Position numbers and translations under genes: made by a program | Origin: Pseudomonas sp. Ant30-3 | GTDB lineage: Bacteria > Pseudomonadota > Gammaproteobacteria > Pseudomonadales > Pseudomonadaceae | Direction: 5' to 3' | DNA length: 64,000 bases | Assembly (NCBI RefSeq): GCF_000690905.1 | Contig: NZ_JMCL01000081.1 | Location: forward strand, 1 to 64,000 | Notes under the pieces: model-generated | Seen by the model: only the letters and a program-made list of their open reading frames with translations | Database searches by the model: none | What the model was told of the DNA's origin: nothing | Part shown: positions 26,815 through 36,044 of the stretch, one piece after another | How positions within the stretch are numbered: position 1 is the first letter of the stretch | How the letters are laid out: each line of letters opens with the position of its first letter

Positions 26815-27018
26815 TCACCACGCGCGTTTGCCGAAAAAAACTTTCACTGCCAGTTTTCATCTGCTCGCGGATAAGTTGCGCCAGTACTTGTACTTGTTCG
26901 GAGAAGCCATGGCGCGGCCTGTGCACGAGCCCGATGTCACGTTGGTTGATTTTCCGGCCTACGATGATCCCATCCTCCGGCAAAGCCAAACACGCTGGAT
27001 CGATGTCGGCGGGACGCC
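26815..27018 (-). pseudogene. C-terminal remnant of a LysR-like regulator
   Basis: The minus frame reads LPEDGIIVGRKINQRDIGL, then HRPRHGFSEQVQVLAQLIREQM, and ends at TGA (26815-26817). This resembles the last 50 residues of a LysR effector domain. No HTH part is found before the VOC gene at 27103. The former regulator was probably divergent from that gene. Confidence 0.45.
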
Positions 27019-27102
27019 TAAGCTCGAAACATCGCGTTTCGCGCGATCATCAGTCAGGCGCTGCTGCGCTGTACCCCAACAAAAACGATTATTGGAGTTC
27101 CG

Positions 27103-27528
27103 ATGAGCCTCTCGCCTTTCCACCTCGCAATCCCCGTTTACGACCTGGCCGCAGCCCGCACCTTTTACGGCGAGGTTTTCGGTCTGGAGGAGGGCCGGTC
27201 CAGCAATCAATGGGTCGACTTTAACTTCTACGGTCACCAACTGGTGATCCATGAGCATCCCAAAACCGCCTCGCAAGAAAGCGTTCACAGTAACGCCGTG
27301 GATGGACACGACGTGCCTGTTCCGCATTTCGGGATCATCCTCGGTTGGGAAGAGTGGGAAGCACTCGCAGAGCGGTTGAAGTCTTTAGATACCAGATTTG
27401 TGATTGAACCTTACATCCGCTTCCAGGGACAGGTGGGTGAACAAGCCACAATGTTCCTGTTCGATCCGTGCGGTAACGCCCTCGAATTCAAGGCTTTCAA
27501 GGATATGAGCCAGGTCTTCGCCAAATGA
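27103..27528 (+). CDS. VOC family (glyoxalase-fold) protein
   Basis: The 141-residue protein has paired beta-alpha-beta-beta-beta modules: FHLAIPVYDLAAARTFYGEVFGLEEG with the first metal His, and MFLFDPCGNALEFKAF with the last Glu ligand. The group includes dioxygenases and lyases; substrate is unknown. SD GGAG lies just before the ATG, and a clear terminator follows. Confidence 0.85.
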   Translation: MSLSPFHLAIPVYDLAAARTFYGEVFGLEEGRSSNQWVDFNFYGHQLVIHEHPKTASQESVHSNAVDGHDVPVPHFGIILGWEEWEALAERLKSLDTRFVIEPYIRFQGQVGEQATMFLFDPCGNALEFKAFKDMSQVFAK

Positions 27529-27537
27529 CAACAACCC

Positions 27538-27565
27538 ATGGCACAACCCTGTTGTGCCATTTTTT
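27538..27565 (+). terminator. Rho-independent terminator of the VOC gene
   Basis: ATGGCACAAC and GTTGTGCCAT form a perfect 10-bp stem around CCT, followed by five further T (27561-27565). It begins 9 bp after the stop codon. Confidence 0.85.
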
Positions 27566-27676
27566 CCAAGTCAGCTGGAAGCTCATGACTCTCGCAACCG
27601 CCAGTAGGCGCAGCTTTTCATTCCAGCAGGAAGGCCAGACGTGAAACTTGTTCCCTTGGTATCTAGCTTCACGGCG

Positions 27677-28228
27677 TCAGCGGCAGCCTCTGCCGAACCA
27701 CTCCGCGCGCGTCATCTCCCAGATCTCCTTGAGCATCGGCCCCGAGACAAACTGGCCCTCCCGCGTCTCGATCATTCGCATGCCTTCGTGCAGAGAGACC
27801 TTGCGCGATGTTTGGTTTTCCACCGCCTTCGGCACTTGCATGACCGGGCGCGCCAGCTCTTCAAACCAGTAGGCATTGATCACTTCACAGGCTTCACGGA
27901 TGTAGCCTTTTCCCTGCCATTGCGGCGCCAGCCAAAAGCCTCGGTTGTTGCCGGGCTGATCGTACAAACTGATGCTGCCGATGCTTTGCGTCGGTGCCTC
28001 GCGCAGACGAATCATCCAGTGCCACTCGCGTCCCGCCGCGATGCCCGGCAATGCGATGTCACGCACGTAAGTCAACGCGCCGTCAGCCGGGTAGGGCCAT
28101 GGCACACGGCTGTCGAGGTAGCGGACCACTTCCCAGTGCGCGAACAGTTGCTGGATATCGGGTGCGTCGGTTAGTTGTAGCGGGGTGAGAAGCAAGCGGG
28201 GGGTGGTAAATGTCGGAGTGCTGTCCAT
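27677..28228 (-). CDS. GNAT family N-acetyltransferase (RimJ/RimL-like)
   Basis: About 183 residues. TPRLLLTPLQLTDAPDIQQLF is the family start, GFWLAPQWQGKGYIREA is the acetyl-CoA pyrophosphate loop (motif A) and NQTSRKVSLHEGMRMI is motif B. MDSTPTFTTPRLL at 28228 follows AGAGGGA, better than the upstream frame to 28333. Acceptor (protein N-terminus or small amine) unknown. Confidence 0.85.
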   Translation of the reverse strand: MDSTPTFTTPRLLLTPLQLTDAPDIQQLFAHWEVVRYLDSRVPWPYPADGALTYVRDIALPGIAAGREWHWMIRLREAPTQSIGSISLYDQPGNNRGFWLAPQWQGKGYIREACEVINAYWFEELARPVMQVPKAVENQTSRKVSLHEGMRMIETREGQFVSGPMLKEIWEMTRAEWFGRGCR

Positions 28229-28506
28229 TGCAAGAGATCCCTCTAAGAGTGGCAGAGGGTAATGTCGCAGAACGCGGTGGGTGGTGTCGAATGGCCGCTG
28301 ACTACTCCGCAGTCCAGCTAACAATTTGGTCACCCTAATCCTGTAGACAAAGCGGTGGCCTAACGCTAATCCTCATGCCAGATCTCCTCTGCGGACGTTT
28401 ACGGTGATTATCGTTGACCGCGTCCGGCTGCTGAGACTTAATTGAGCCTGAATTCCGCGTTGAAAATTCAATAGCGTTGTCGGCAGATTATGGAAAGTGA
28501 GCCGTT

Positions 28507-28812
28507 ATGATTCCAGGGTATCGAATCCGCATTTACTGTTTCATCGGTGCGCTGGTGTTCCTGCTCGCCTCTTGGGCGCTAGTGGAGGAGATATTCAACG
28601 CGCTGACCATTTGGCAATTTGATGCGATCACAGGCCTGCGTCACCACAGGATCACCGAGCATTCCGTCTTTGACGAGCAGCCATGGCGCTTCAGTTTGTA
28701 TTTACTGCAGATCATCGCGCTGTTCATCGTATCCAGCGGCGCTGGACTTTTCCTGTCATGGGGCGTTCTTCGCGGCAGACGGGCATTCAAACGTTGGGCT
28801 GCGAAATTTTAG
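28507..28812 (+). CDS. Small membrane protein of unknown function
   Basis: The 101-residue protein has two hydrophobic helices (about 8-28, FIGALVFLLASWALVEE; and 66-88, LLQIIALFIVSSGAGLFLSWG) with a polar loop between, and a basic C-terminus (RGRRAFKRWAAKF). I do not recognise a family. It has a weak SD and stands alone. Confidence 0.6.
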   Translation: MIPGYRIRIYCFIGALVFLLASWALVEEIFNALTIWQFDAITGLRHHRITEHSVFDEQPWRFSLYLLQIIALFIVSSGAGLFLSWGVLRGRRAFKRWAAKF

Positions 28813-28945
28813 AAGTTTCCTCTAGCCATTAGCGGCTCGCCTATTGAAACAAACTACCGAGTTGTATCGCTGTGGGCCCCGCCGTAGCGGGGGAGCCATT
28901 CGCGCTGTGTTGCGTCCTGTGCAGTTGTGGCCCAAGCGTGCAACA

Positions 28946-29941
28946 TCAGTCGCGATTGCGGTATTGCACGGGCACCCATTCATACTTGCCGGCTTCGCGC
29001 CGAATGTGACCTATGCCCGGAAATGGCAAGTGCGCGACCGCTGACAAACGCTGTTCATTTGCGGCGGTCTCGAACTGGTCCAGCCGCTGGGCGCGAGCAG
29101 TGTTCTGGTCGACGTCGAAGGTGATAGTCACCTCTGGGCGCGCGAACTGGATGAGGCCGACGTGCATGATATCGCCCCAGAAATCGATACTCTCGCCTTC
29201 GCTTTCAACCCGAAAAAAGCTGTGGCCCGGGGTATGTCCCGGCGTGGGAATGGCCGTGATGCCCGTAATGATTTCCGATTGGGCAGCGAATGTCTTCAGT
29301 TTGCCTGCACGCTGGTAGGGGCCAACGGTCTTCAACGCTTCTTCCAGATGCGCCGGCTTCAAGCCCTTTTCCAGATTGGCGCGATCCAGAAAGAAATCGA
29401 CGTCGGCCTGACCGACGTGGATGGTCGCATTGGGAAACATCATTTGCCCGCTGCGCGTCAGGCCGCCGGAGTGATCGGTATGGATGTGGGTGATCAGCAC
29501 ATCGCTGATCTGTGCCGGCTGATAACCCGCGGCAGCGAGGCTGTCGGGAAGCTTTCCACCCACCTTGCCAAACAACTCACCAGCGCCGGTATCGACCAGT
29601 ATCACGCGCGAGCCCGTATCGATAAGGTAAGCATTGATAGACGTCTCCAGCGGGTTGCGAGCAAACCCGCGTTGCAGCAGTGCGTCGATCTGCTTTGGAC
29701 TGATGCCTCTGAGCAGTGGATGCAGATCCAGTGGCAGCGTCCCGTCGCTCAGAGCGGTAATGCGGAACTTGCCCAGGTTGAAGGCGTAGATGCCTGCGAG
29801 TGCTGGTTTAGGTGTCGAACCAGCCGCTACGGTCGATGTCTGTGACGATTGCCCTGCAACGGAAGACAGCGGATAGGTTGCACCGGTAAACAGGGCAGCT
29901 GTCAGTGTGGCCGCGAGATAGAGCCGCGCATGGTTACGCAT
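28946..29941 (-). CDS. Exported metallo-beta-lactamase-fold hydrolase
   Basis: About 331 residues with a signal peptide (LYLAATLTAALFTGATYPLSSVAG). The metal motif is THIHTDHSGG, with later ligands in TPGHTPGHSFF and HLPFPGIGH. This is the lactonase/quorum-quenching-like branch of MBL enzymes; substrate not defined. Two adjacent ATGs (29944, 29941) follow AGGA; 29941 has the better spacing. It follows the DUF417 gene by 133 bp on the same strand. Confidence 0.85.
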   Translation of the reverse strand: MRNHARLYLAATLTAALFTGATYPLSSVAGQSSQTSTVAAGSTPKPALAGIYAFNLGKFRITALSDGTLPLDLHPLLRGISPKQIDALLQRGFARNPLETSINAYLIDTGSRVILVDTGAGELFGKVGGKLPDSLAAAGYQPAQISDVLITHIHTDHSGGLTRSGQMMFPNATIHVGQADVDFFLDRANLEKGLKPAHLEEALKTVGPYQRAGKLKTFAAQSEIITGITAIPTPGHTPGHSFFRVESEGESIDFWGDIMHVGLIQFARPEVTITFDVDQNTARAQRLDQFETAANEQRLSAVAHLPFPGIGHIRREAGKYEWVPVQYRNRD

Positions 29942-30074
29942 CATGAGTTCCTGGGCTGGTGCGATCATGGGTGATCGCTGGGATAAGGGTAGATCAAGCG
30001 CATTACGTAACGAACTGTGCTCGCCCTTTTTAGGGGCCATTGTTGCCGATAAACATTCTTTAGCACTCGGCGCT

Positions 30075-30554
30075 TTAAAGCGCACGCTTCGCGCGTAAAC
30101 GGGCAACGCCTTCAGCCATGACCACTAGCGAAATACCCAAGAGAGCGATGTCCTTGATCAGGAATGTGCCGAGGGCGTTCAGCCAGGGAAAGCTGCCGGA
30201 TGCCTGTTCCCATACCGGGAGTGCCATCATGGTCGAGACAGTCGTAAGAAACGTCAGGGTGCCGAGAAGACCGCCGACGACAGCGGCGCGCGCTGACCAG
30301 ACTGACGCGACGAGCAAGGCAGCGGTGATCATCTCGACAACACCCAGCAGGTAAGACGTGCCCACTTCCCCAAAAACCAGATAGAGCCAAGCGAGCCAAG
30401 GTGTGCCGTTTATCAAGGGTTTGAGCGCTTCTACCTCGATTTGGGTGAATTTCAGCACGCCGATCATCAGCAAGGGCAATACCACCCCCGCTAGCGCAAC
30501 TGCTCGGGCGGCTGTGACGAACGTGGTGTTTGCCGACGGGTTGACGTTCTGCAT
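30075..30554 (-). CDS. DUF417 (YkgB/RclC-like) inner-membrane protein
   Basis: About 159 residues with four hydrophobic helices (ALAGVVLPLLMIGVLKF, YLLGVVEMITAALLVASVW, GGLLGTLTFLTTVSTM, FLIKDIALLGISLVVMAEG). FTQIEVEALKPLINGTPW is characteristic of DUF417. E. coli RclC of this family protects against hypochlorous acid. The ATG at 30554 has AGGAGAAC. It is divergent from the CGNR regulator across two operator-like repeats. Confidence 0.82.
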   Translation of the reverse strand: MQNVNPSANTTFVTAARAVALAGVVLPLLMIGVLKFTQIEVEALKPLINGTPWLAWLYLVFGEVGTSYLLGVVEMITAALLVASVWSARAAVVGGLLGTLTFLTTVSTMMALPVWEQASGSFPWLNALGTFLIKDIALLGISLVVMAEGVARLRAKRAL

Positions 30555-30631
30555 GGTGTTCTCCTGATTTCCGCTGTGGGTTACCAGCACGAAGTGGCCG
30601 GTGTCCTAGAGGCGAGGCATGAAACTCTCGC

Positions 30632-30704
30632 GTAACCTCTGAAGTGCGCATTTGAAGGTTACAGAGTATTTTGGTAACCTGTCAAATAACTTTTAAGGGG
30701 TTAC
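30632..30704. promoter_or_regulatory. Doubled inverted-repeat operator GTAACC-N19-GGTTAC
   Basis: Site 1 is GTAACC 30632-30637 with GGTTAC 30657-30662. Site 2 is GTAACC 30674-30679 with GGTTAC 30699-30704. Both have exactly 19 bases between arms and their centres lie 42 bp (four helical turns) apart. They fill the region between the DUF417 and CGNR genes, the second ending 8 bp before the CGNR ATG. Confidence 0.7.
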
Positions 30705-30711
30705 AAACACC

Positions 30712-31293
30712 ATGAATCCTGACCGTACTTCGTTTCACGCGCTCTTCCTTGGCGACAACCTCGCACTGGATTTCATCAATACCGAATACGGAGTAGATGA
30801 CCGACATCAGGACTGCCTTACCGATGAACAAAGCGTGGAGGGCTGGCTGGAGATGGCTGGGCTTTTGCCGGAAGGAACCGTCCAGACAAATGCATGTGGA
30901 CTGCTGGATTCAGCACTCAAGCTTCGCGAGTGTTTACGGGTGGTGGTGCGCGCTGCGATGAATGGCGTTCCTGCAGATCTCGGCGTGATCAACCAGGTGC
31001 TTGAAGAGGGTCGCCCTGCCAGGGTGCTGGCATGGGATGAAGAAGTGCGGGCGTACCGAGTGGCGGTTTACCCGCGGGACAGGAGCCCGGCAAGCCTGCT
31101 CGCACCTGTGGCCGAGTCTTTGGTGGGGCTGGTCACCGGCGATAAGTTTCAGTTCGTCCGCCAATGCGAGGCCCAGGACTGCGAGCTGTTGTTCCACGAT
31201 CTGACCAAATCCCACCGCCGCCGCTGGTGCAGCATGGCGACCTGCGGCAACCGCATGAAGGTGGCAGCATTTCGCTCCAGAAAAAAATCCTGA
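30712..31293 (+). CDS. CGNR zinc finger / ABATE domain regulator
   Basis: The 193-residue protein has the N-terminal ABATE domain (LFLGDNLALDFINTEYG) and ends with C-x4-C ... WCSMATCGNRMKVAAF, the CGNR zinc finger that binds DNA. Members are stress-type transcription regulators. Its own start and the divergent DUF417-MBL genes share the doubled operator, so autoregulation and control of that operon are likely. Confidence 0.85.
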   Translation: MNPDRTSFHALFLGDNLALDFINTEYGVDDRHQDCLTDEQSVEGWLEMAGLLPEGTVQTNACGLLDSALKLRECLRVVVRAAMNGVPADLGVINQVLEEGRPARVLAWDEEVRAYRVAVYPRDRSPASLLAPVAESLVGLVTGDKFQFVRQCEAQDCELLFHDLTKSHRRRWCSMATCGNRMKVAAFRSRKKS

Positions 31294-31494
31294 ACAGTGC
31301 GCCGAGCAACTACCTGGGTGCCGGCTCAAGTGAGTGCCGCCAAGGGGAAAAGCCGCCGTTCCAATTCTTTCGTGCCCCCAGGTGCACCCACCCTCGGCCG
31401 ACGGTACTCAAGCCCGCGCCACCACGGCCGATAACAACTATGTCGACGGCTCCCAGCCTCGCCTGCTGTTTTGAGTCAATCCAGGTAATCGTCT

Positions 31495-32265
31495 ATGGCT
31501 TCGCCCCTTTACCGCCTACTGATGTCCAGCGTGCTCACGCTGCTGGCTGCCTGCGAGTTAGCGCCGGCCGCCTACGCCGAGCCTGCACTGCGGATCGTCA
31601 CGGAAGAGTTGCCACCCTATAACATGACGCAGAATGGCCAGGTGACTGGCATGAGCACCGAGGTGGTTCAGGCCGTGCTCAAGGAGATTGGCGTTGAAGC
31701 GTCGATCCAGCCTATGCCCTGGGCGCGTGCGTATGAGCTGGCACTCAATGAAAGCAATGTGCTGATTTATTCGATCGCTCGCACGCCTGCACGCGAGCAG
31801 CTTTTTCAATGGGTAGGGGCGATTGCGCCGACTCAGTGGTACATCTTTTCACTGGCTGAGCGGCCGGTAAAACTCAACACGTTGAGCGATGCTCGCGGTC
31901 ATCAGATCGCCACGGTCAATCAGGATGTGGGCGAGCAATATCTGATTTCGAAAGGTTTTCGTATCGGTGAGGAACTGCAGTCGAGCACCAAGTACGAACA
32001 CAATTACCGCAAGCTCAAGGTCGATCACGTCGAGCTGTGGATTTCCAACGAGCTTAACGCGCTGTACCTGACCCGCCAGAATGGCGAGGACCCGGACAAG
32101 GTGCTGATCCGTTCCCTGCCGCTTCCGGACCTCACCAGTGAGGAGGGCTTGAGCATGGCGTTCAGCCGCAATACCCCAGTTCAGACCGTTGAGAAATTCC
32201 GTTCAGGCCTGGCAACCATCCGGCGCAATGGCGTTTATGACGCCATTATGCGCAAGTGGTTATGA
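31495..32265 (+). CDS. Periplasmic solute-binding protein (SBP bac_3 type)
   Basis: The 256-residue protein has a signal peptide (LTLLAACELAPAAYA) and the type-3 binding-protein start LRIVTEELPPYNMTQNGQVTGMSTEVVQAVL, as in amino-acid receptors. No ABC permease or ATPase gene is nearby. It is the first of four same-strand genes and is followed by a diguanylate cyclase, so it may feed a signal rather than import. Start could also be the ATG at 31522. Confidence 0.82.
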   Translation: MASPLYRLLMSSVLTLLAACELAPAAYAEPALRIVTEELPPYNMTQNGQVTGMSTEVVQAVLKEIGVEASIQPMPWARAYELALNESNVLIYSIARTPAREQLFQWVGAIAPTQWYIFSLAERPVKLNTLSDARGHQIATVNQDVGEQYLISKGFRIGEELQSSTKYEHNYRKLKVDHVELWISNELNALYLTRQNGEDPDKVLIRSLPLPDLTSEEGLSMAFSRNTPVQTVEKFRSGLATIRRNGVYDAIMRKWL

Positions 32266-32323
32266 CCGGGTGGACAATCTCGAGCGCACATCTGAAGAAA
32301 CTTCAGCCCAGGAAACCAAGGCA

Positions 32324-33622
32324 ATGAAGTTCAGTTCGCTAGGGCGTCGCCTGGTCATGGCGACGCTTTTGTTTTGTCTGCTTTTTACGTTGGCGATGGT
32401 CTCGTTGCGCACATGGATCGCTTGGGAAAGCAATCTGGCGGACATGAATTCGGAGCTCGTCCTGATCGATCAGGTGTTCCAGAACACTTTGTCGCATGCC
32501 ATCTGGGAAATGGACCGTGAATCGCTGAACAAGCAGCTCGCCAGCGTCGCCAGCGCCGCGCCCGTCGGGCGTGTGGTGCTGAACATCCCGCGGCCCGGTC
32601 AATCAGCTGAAGTCATTGAACTGAAGAAGTACGCCGACGCTTCGTCGGACAAGGCGCCGGTGTTGCATCGCCAGCTCGTTGCGCAGCCTTACGCGGGAGC
32701 TCACGAAATTGTCGGCGAGCTAACAATCGAAGGTGACGCCAATTTGCTTCGGGAGCGTCTTTGGGGCGAAGCGCGCGGCATCGTTATCACTCAGGTGATT
32801 CAGTCGTTGCTGCTGGCCGGGCTGATCATGACCATGTTCAATCGTTTGGTGACCGTGCATGTCGTCCACATTGCACGGCATCTGGGCGAGCTTGCGCCAC
32901 AGTCCCTCGGCAATCACCTCAGGCTGCATCGCTCGGTGCGGCGTCAGGACGAGCTGGGCCTGCTCGAATTCCAGGTGAATGAGCTTCAGGACAATCTTCA
33001 CGCCCATTTGGAGCGCCAGCGTTCGGATGAACTGGCCATTGCCTCCAGCCGCGATCATCTGGCCGAACTGGTCGAAGCGCGTACCGCGCAATTGAAGGCC
33101 GCTAATCAGTCTCTCGAAGCCTTGTCGCGTCACGATGCGCTGACCGGGCTGGCCAACCGTCGCTATTTCGACGAACTGAAGGATGTGGAATTCCGCCGTG
33201 CCATGCGTCACAAAACACCGCTGGCGGTGCTCATGTGTGACGTCGATTTCTTCAAGTTTTACAACGACACCTACGGCCACATGCAGGGTGACGAGTGCCT
33301 CAAACAGGTCGCGGAAACCCTGAGGGGGGTCTTCGGACGCTCGGGTGAACTGGCTGCCCGAGTCGGCGGCGAGGAATTCGTAGTGGTCTTGCCGAACATC
33401 AATGCCGAGCAGGCCTGCAACGCTGCACAACGACTGTGCGCAAGCCTGGCTGCGCGCGAATTGCCACACAGTGGCTCGACGGTATCGCCCTTTGTCACTC
33501 TGAGTATCGGGGTCGCCGAGCTGGACCCGCAGACCATGGATCATTTCGACCAATTGTTGCAACGCGCCGATCAGGCGTTGTACCGGGCCAAGTCTCAAGG
33601 ACGCAATCGCGTCGCCTTATAA
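32324..33622 (+). CDS. Membrane diguanylate cyclase (GGDEF)
   Basis: The 432-residue protein has a membrane helix near residues 10-28, a periplasmic sensor region of about 115 residues, a second helix (VIQSLLLAGLIMTMFNRL), a coiled linker and a GGDEF domain. The active site is GGEEF at 348-352, so c-di-GMP synthesis is expected. The inhibitory RxxD site reads RSGE, so feedback inhibition may be weak. The ATG at 32324 follows CCAAGG; the longer frame overlaps the upstream gene. It lies between two periplasmic binding proteins, possible ligand carriers for its sensor. Confidence 0.88.
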   Translation: MKFSSLGRRLVMATLLFCLLFTLAMVSLRTWIAWESNLADMNSELVLIDQVFQNTLSHAIWEMDRESLNKQLASVASAAPVGRVVLNIPRPGQSAEVIELKKYADASSDKAPVLHRQLVAQPYAGAHEIVGELTIEGDANLLRERLWGEARGIVITQVIQSLLLAGLIMTMFNRLVTVHVVHIARHLGELAPQSLGNHLRLHRSVRRQDELGLLEFQVNELQDNLHAHLERQRSDELAIASSRDHLAELVEARTAQLKAANQSLEALSRHDALTGLANRRYFDELKDVEFRRAMRHKTPLAVLMCDVDFFKFYNDTYGHMQGDECLKQVAETLRGVFGRSGELAARVGGEEFVVVLPNINAEQACNAAQRLCASLAARELPHSGSTVSPFVTLSIGVAELDPQTMDHFDQLLQRADQALYRAKSQGRNRVAL

Positions 33623-33645
33623 ACCACTGTGGCCACGAGGTCTGT

Positions 33646-34389
33646 ATGCATTTTCGTATGACGTTTTGCGCATGCCTGTTGCTGGCTGTGGTCAGCGTGC
33701 AATCCCGTGCTGAGGGGATTGAAGTGGTGACCGAGGACTCGATGTACGCTTTCCCTCGTGACGGCAAGGTCGTCGGGCCGGGGACGCGCATCGTCGAAGA
33801 AACCTTGCGTGGCGCTGCACTGACTGACTATCGCCTCTCGCTTTACCCGTGGGCACGGGCCTACGAAAAAGCCTTGCATGAGCCGAACGTGTTGATTTAT
33901 CCGCTCACGAGAACCGCGATTCGCGAAGACTTGTTCAAGTGGGTGGGCGAGATCGACCGGGTTGCGATCAAGTTCTACAAATTGCGCGGGCGCACCGATA
34001 TCACGCTGAACAGCCTTGAAGATGGCAAACGCTACACGGTCGGGGTGGTGCGGAACGATACCAAGCAGACTTTCCTGGAGCATCAAGGATTCACGCGGCT
34101 GGTTGTTTCAACTGATAATCACGCTAACTTTCAGAAATTGCTCAATCAGCAAGTCCTGCTGCTACCGATGTCGGAGAACTCGGCACGGCTGGAAAGTGCG
34201 GCCGCGCAGGTGGATTTCAGCTTGCTGGAGGACGTCTATTCGATTGATGACCAGCCTGCCAGGATCTACATGGCGTTCAGTCGAGACACATCGGACGAAA
34301 TCGTCGAGAAGGCCCGGCGCTCATTCGAGCAGCTGGAAGCTTCAGGGGCAGTGGCGCGAATAATGAGCGAAGATCAGCCTTCCAGATAA
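33646..34389 (+). CDS. Periplasmic solute-binding protein (SBP bac_3 type)
   Basis: About 247 residues. The signal peptide ends near VSVQSRAEG, then IEVVTEDSMYAFPRDGKVVGPGTRIVEETL matches the binding-protein fold. PWARAYEKALHEPNVLIYPLTRT is very close to the same segment in the first binding protein (PWARAYELALNESNVLIYSIART), so the two are paralogues. The start at 33646 follows CACGAGG, 23 bp after the cyclase. Confidence 0.82.
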   Translation: MHFRMTFCACLLLAVVSVQSRAEGIEVVTEDSMYAFPRDGKVVGPGTRIVEETLRGAALTDYRLSLYPWARAYEKALHEPNVLIYPLTRTAIREDLFKWVGEIDRVAIKFYKLRGRTDITLNSLEDGKRYTVGVVRNDTKQTFLEHQGFTRLVVSTDNHANFQKLLNQQVLLLPMSENSARLESAAAQVDFSLLEDVYSIDDQPARIYMAFSRDTSDEIVEKARRSFEQLEASGAVARIMSEDQPSR

Positions 34390-34439
34390 CGGGCAGGATC
34401 ACTGTTAATAGGCCAAGCCCAACCAGTATGGAGAGCGGT

Positions 34440-35879
34440 ATGTTGCAAAGCGACTTCGTCGAGCGGGAAAGTGCGGTTTTGGCGTTGTCCATGGTCGGCG
34501 ACCTGAGCATGGGCCAGCCGTTCGATCAGTCGCGGCGTACCGCGCGCTTGGTGCAATTGCTCGCACGCACATGCGACGGTGACGGCGAGCACATAGAGGT
34601 CGGGCGACAAGTTGCGCTGCTGCGCTGGTCGGGATGCACCGCCAATGCGGAAGGTTTCACGCGTCTGCTGGGGGACGACGTCGAAGGGCGTAACGCGATG
34701 CTCAGTCACACGTTGGGCGCTGCGGGCCTGCGAGCGATGCGCAGGTCCACTCCATTGGCGCAGGTGCACTGCGAGGTTTCCGGGGATATCGCGCGGACGT
34801 TAGGTCTTGGGGCAGGCGTCGAGTCTGGCCTGCGCAACGTATTTGAGCAGTTCGACGGCGGGGGCAGGCCTTCCGGGCTGAGTCACCCTGAAGTGCCTGA
34901 AGTGGTTTATCAGGTGTTGCTGGCCGGCGATCTGGAAATCCTCTCGCGTGTTCACGGACTGGAGGCCGCTCTGGAGTGGATCGCCAGCATGCGTGATCAA
35001 CGTTATCCCGCCGCGCTGGCCGGGGAACTCTTGCGACATGCCGGCGACTGGCTGGAACAGCTGCGCCTGCCGCCGGAAGTGCCTGCGAGCTCGCGTTCAG
35101 ACCAGGCCGATGTGCCGCTGACGCTGGTCGGTGATGTGATCGATCTCAAGTTGCCCTGGCTTGCAGGCTATTCGCGGCGTTCGGCCAGCCTGGTGCGGGC
35201 AGCCGCGCAGCTTTCGGATTTATCGCAAGCGTCGACTGACCAATTGGGGCAAGCGGCGCTGATCCACGGCATTGGTAAGGCCGCGGTGCCCAATCGCATC
35301 TGGAACACGCCGGGCGCGCTCCTGGAGGGCGATCGGGAACAAGCGCGTCTTGTGCCTTATTGGACTTCGCGCGCCTGCAGCCAGATTCCCGCCCTTGCCG
35401 AGTCGGGTCAATTGGCGGCGCACGCCTATGAACGGCTGGATGGCAGCGGCTCCTTCCGTAATCTGAGCGCCAGTTCGCTGAAGGCGGAGCATCGCTTGCT
35501 GGCCGCTGCGCTGGCTTGGGAGGCACTGCGCAGCCAGCGACCTTGGCGACCGGCGTTCAGTGAGGATGAGACGACGCGCCTGCTGCTCGATGAGGCCGAT
35601 AAGGGCCGGTTCGATTCGCGCGCGTGTCAGGCCGTGATTGCGGCGGCGCGTGGTGAAGCGTTGGTGCCGGCCTCGAAAGGCAGCGGCAGTTTGCTCAGCG
35701 AGCGGGAAACCGAAATTCTTCGCTGCATCAGTCAGGGAGGCAGCAACAAGGAAGTTGCCCGTCAGCTGCACATTAGCCCCAGCACCGTGCGTACTCATGT
35801 GGAAAGTGTGTTCCGCAAACTGCAATGTTCGACCCGGGCGGCGGCGACGCTCAAGGCGCTGACCTTAGGCCTGATTTAA
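34440..35879 (+). CDS. Tandem degenerate HD-GYP protein with C-terminal LuxR HTH
   Basis: About 479 residues. LIHGIGKAAVPNRIWNTPGAL follows the HD-GYP helix (normally H-D-I-G-K), but the metal Asp is Gly; AYERLDGSGSF stands for ERWDGSGYP. An earlier half has FEQFDGGGRPSGL, so two weakened HD-GYP-like units occur. The last 65 residues (LSERETEILRCISQGGSNKEVARQLHISPSTVRTH) are a LuxR HTH. It may bind c-di-GMP made by its neighbour and control transcription, without hydrolysing it. ATG 34440 has GGAGAGCGGT; 34428 is the alternative. Confidence 0.78.
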   Translation: MLQSDFVERESAVLALSMVGDLSMGQPFDQSRRTARLVQLLARTCDGDGEHIEVGRQVALLRWSGCTANAEGFTRLLGDDVEGRNAMLSHTLGAAGLRAMRRSTPLAQVHCEVSGDIARTLGLGAGVESGLRNVFEQFDGGGRPSGLSHPEVPEVVYQVLLAGDLEILSRVHGLEAALEWIASMRDQRYPAALAGELLRHAGDWLEQLRLPPEVPASSRSDQADVPLTLVGDVIDLKLPWLAGYSRRSASLVRAAAQLSDLSQASTDQLGQAALIHGIGKAAVPNRIWNTPGALLEGDREQARLVPYWTSRACSQIPALAESGQLAAHAYERLDGSGSFRNLSASSLKAEHRLLAAALAWEALRSQRPWRPAFSEDETTRLLLDEADKGRFDSRACQAVIAAARGEALVPASKGSGSLLSERETEILRCISQGGSNKEVARQLHISPSTVRTHVESVFRKLQCSTRAAATLKALTLGLI

Positions 35880-36044
35880 GCGCTGAACCTTGCCATCGAA
35901 CCGGTGAAACACAATCACCAGTTTCCATTGCAGATCCGCTGAGGGTTTCCAGCAGACATTTTTTCACCTGGCTCGGACAAACGACCGATACCCACACCCG
36001 CAGGTCTCGCCGAAACTGATCACACCCACACAGGAGATCGCATC

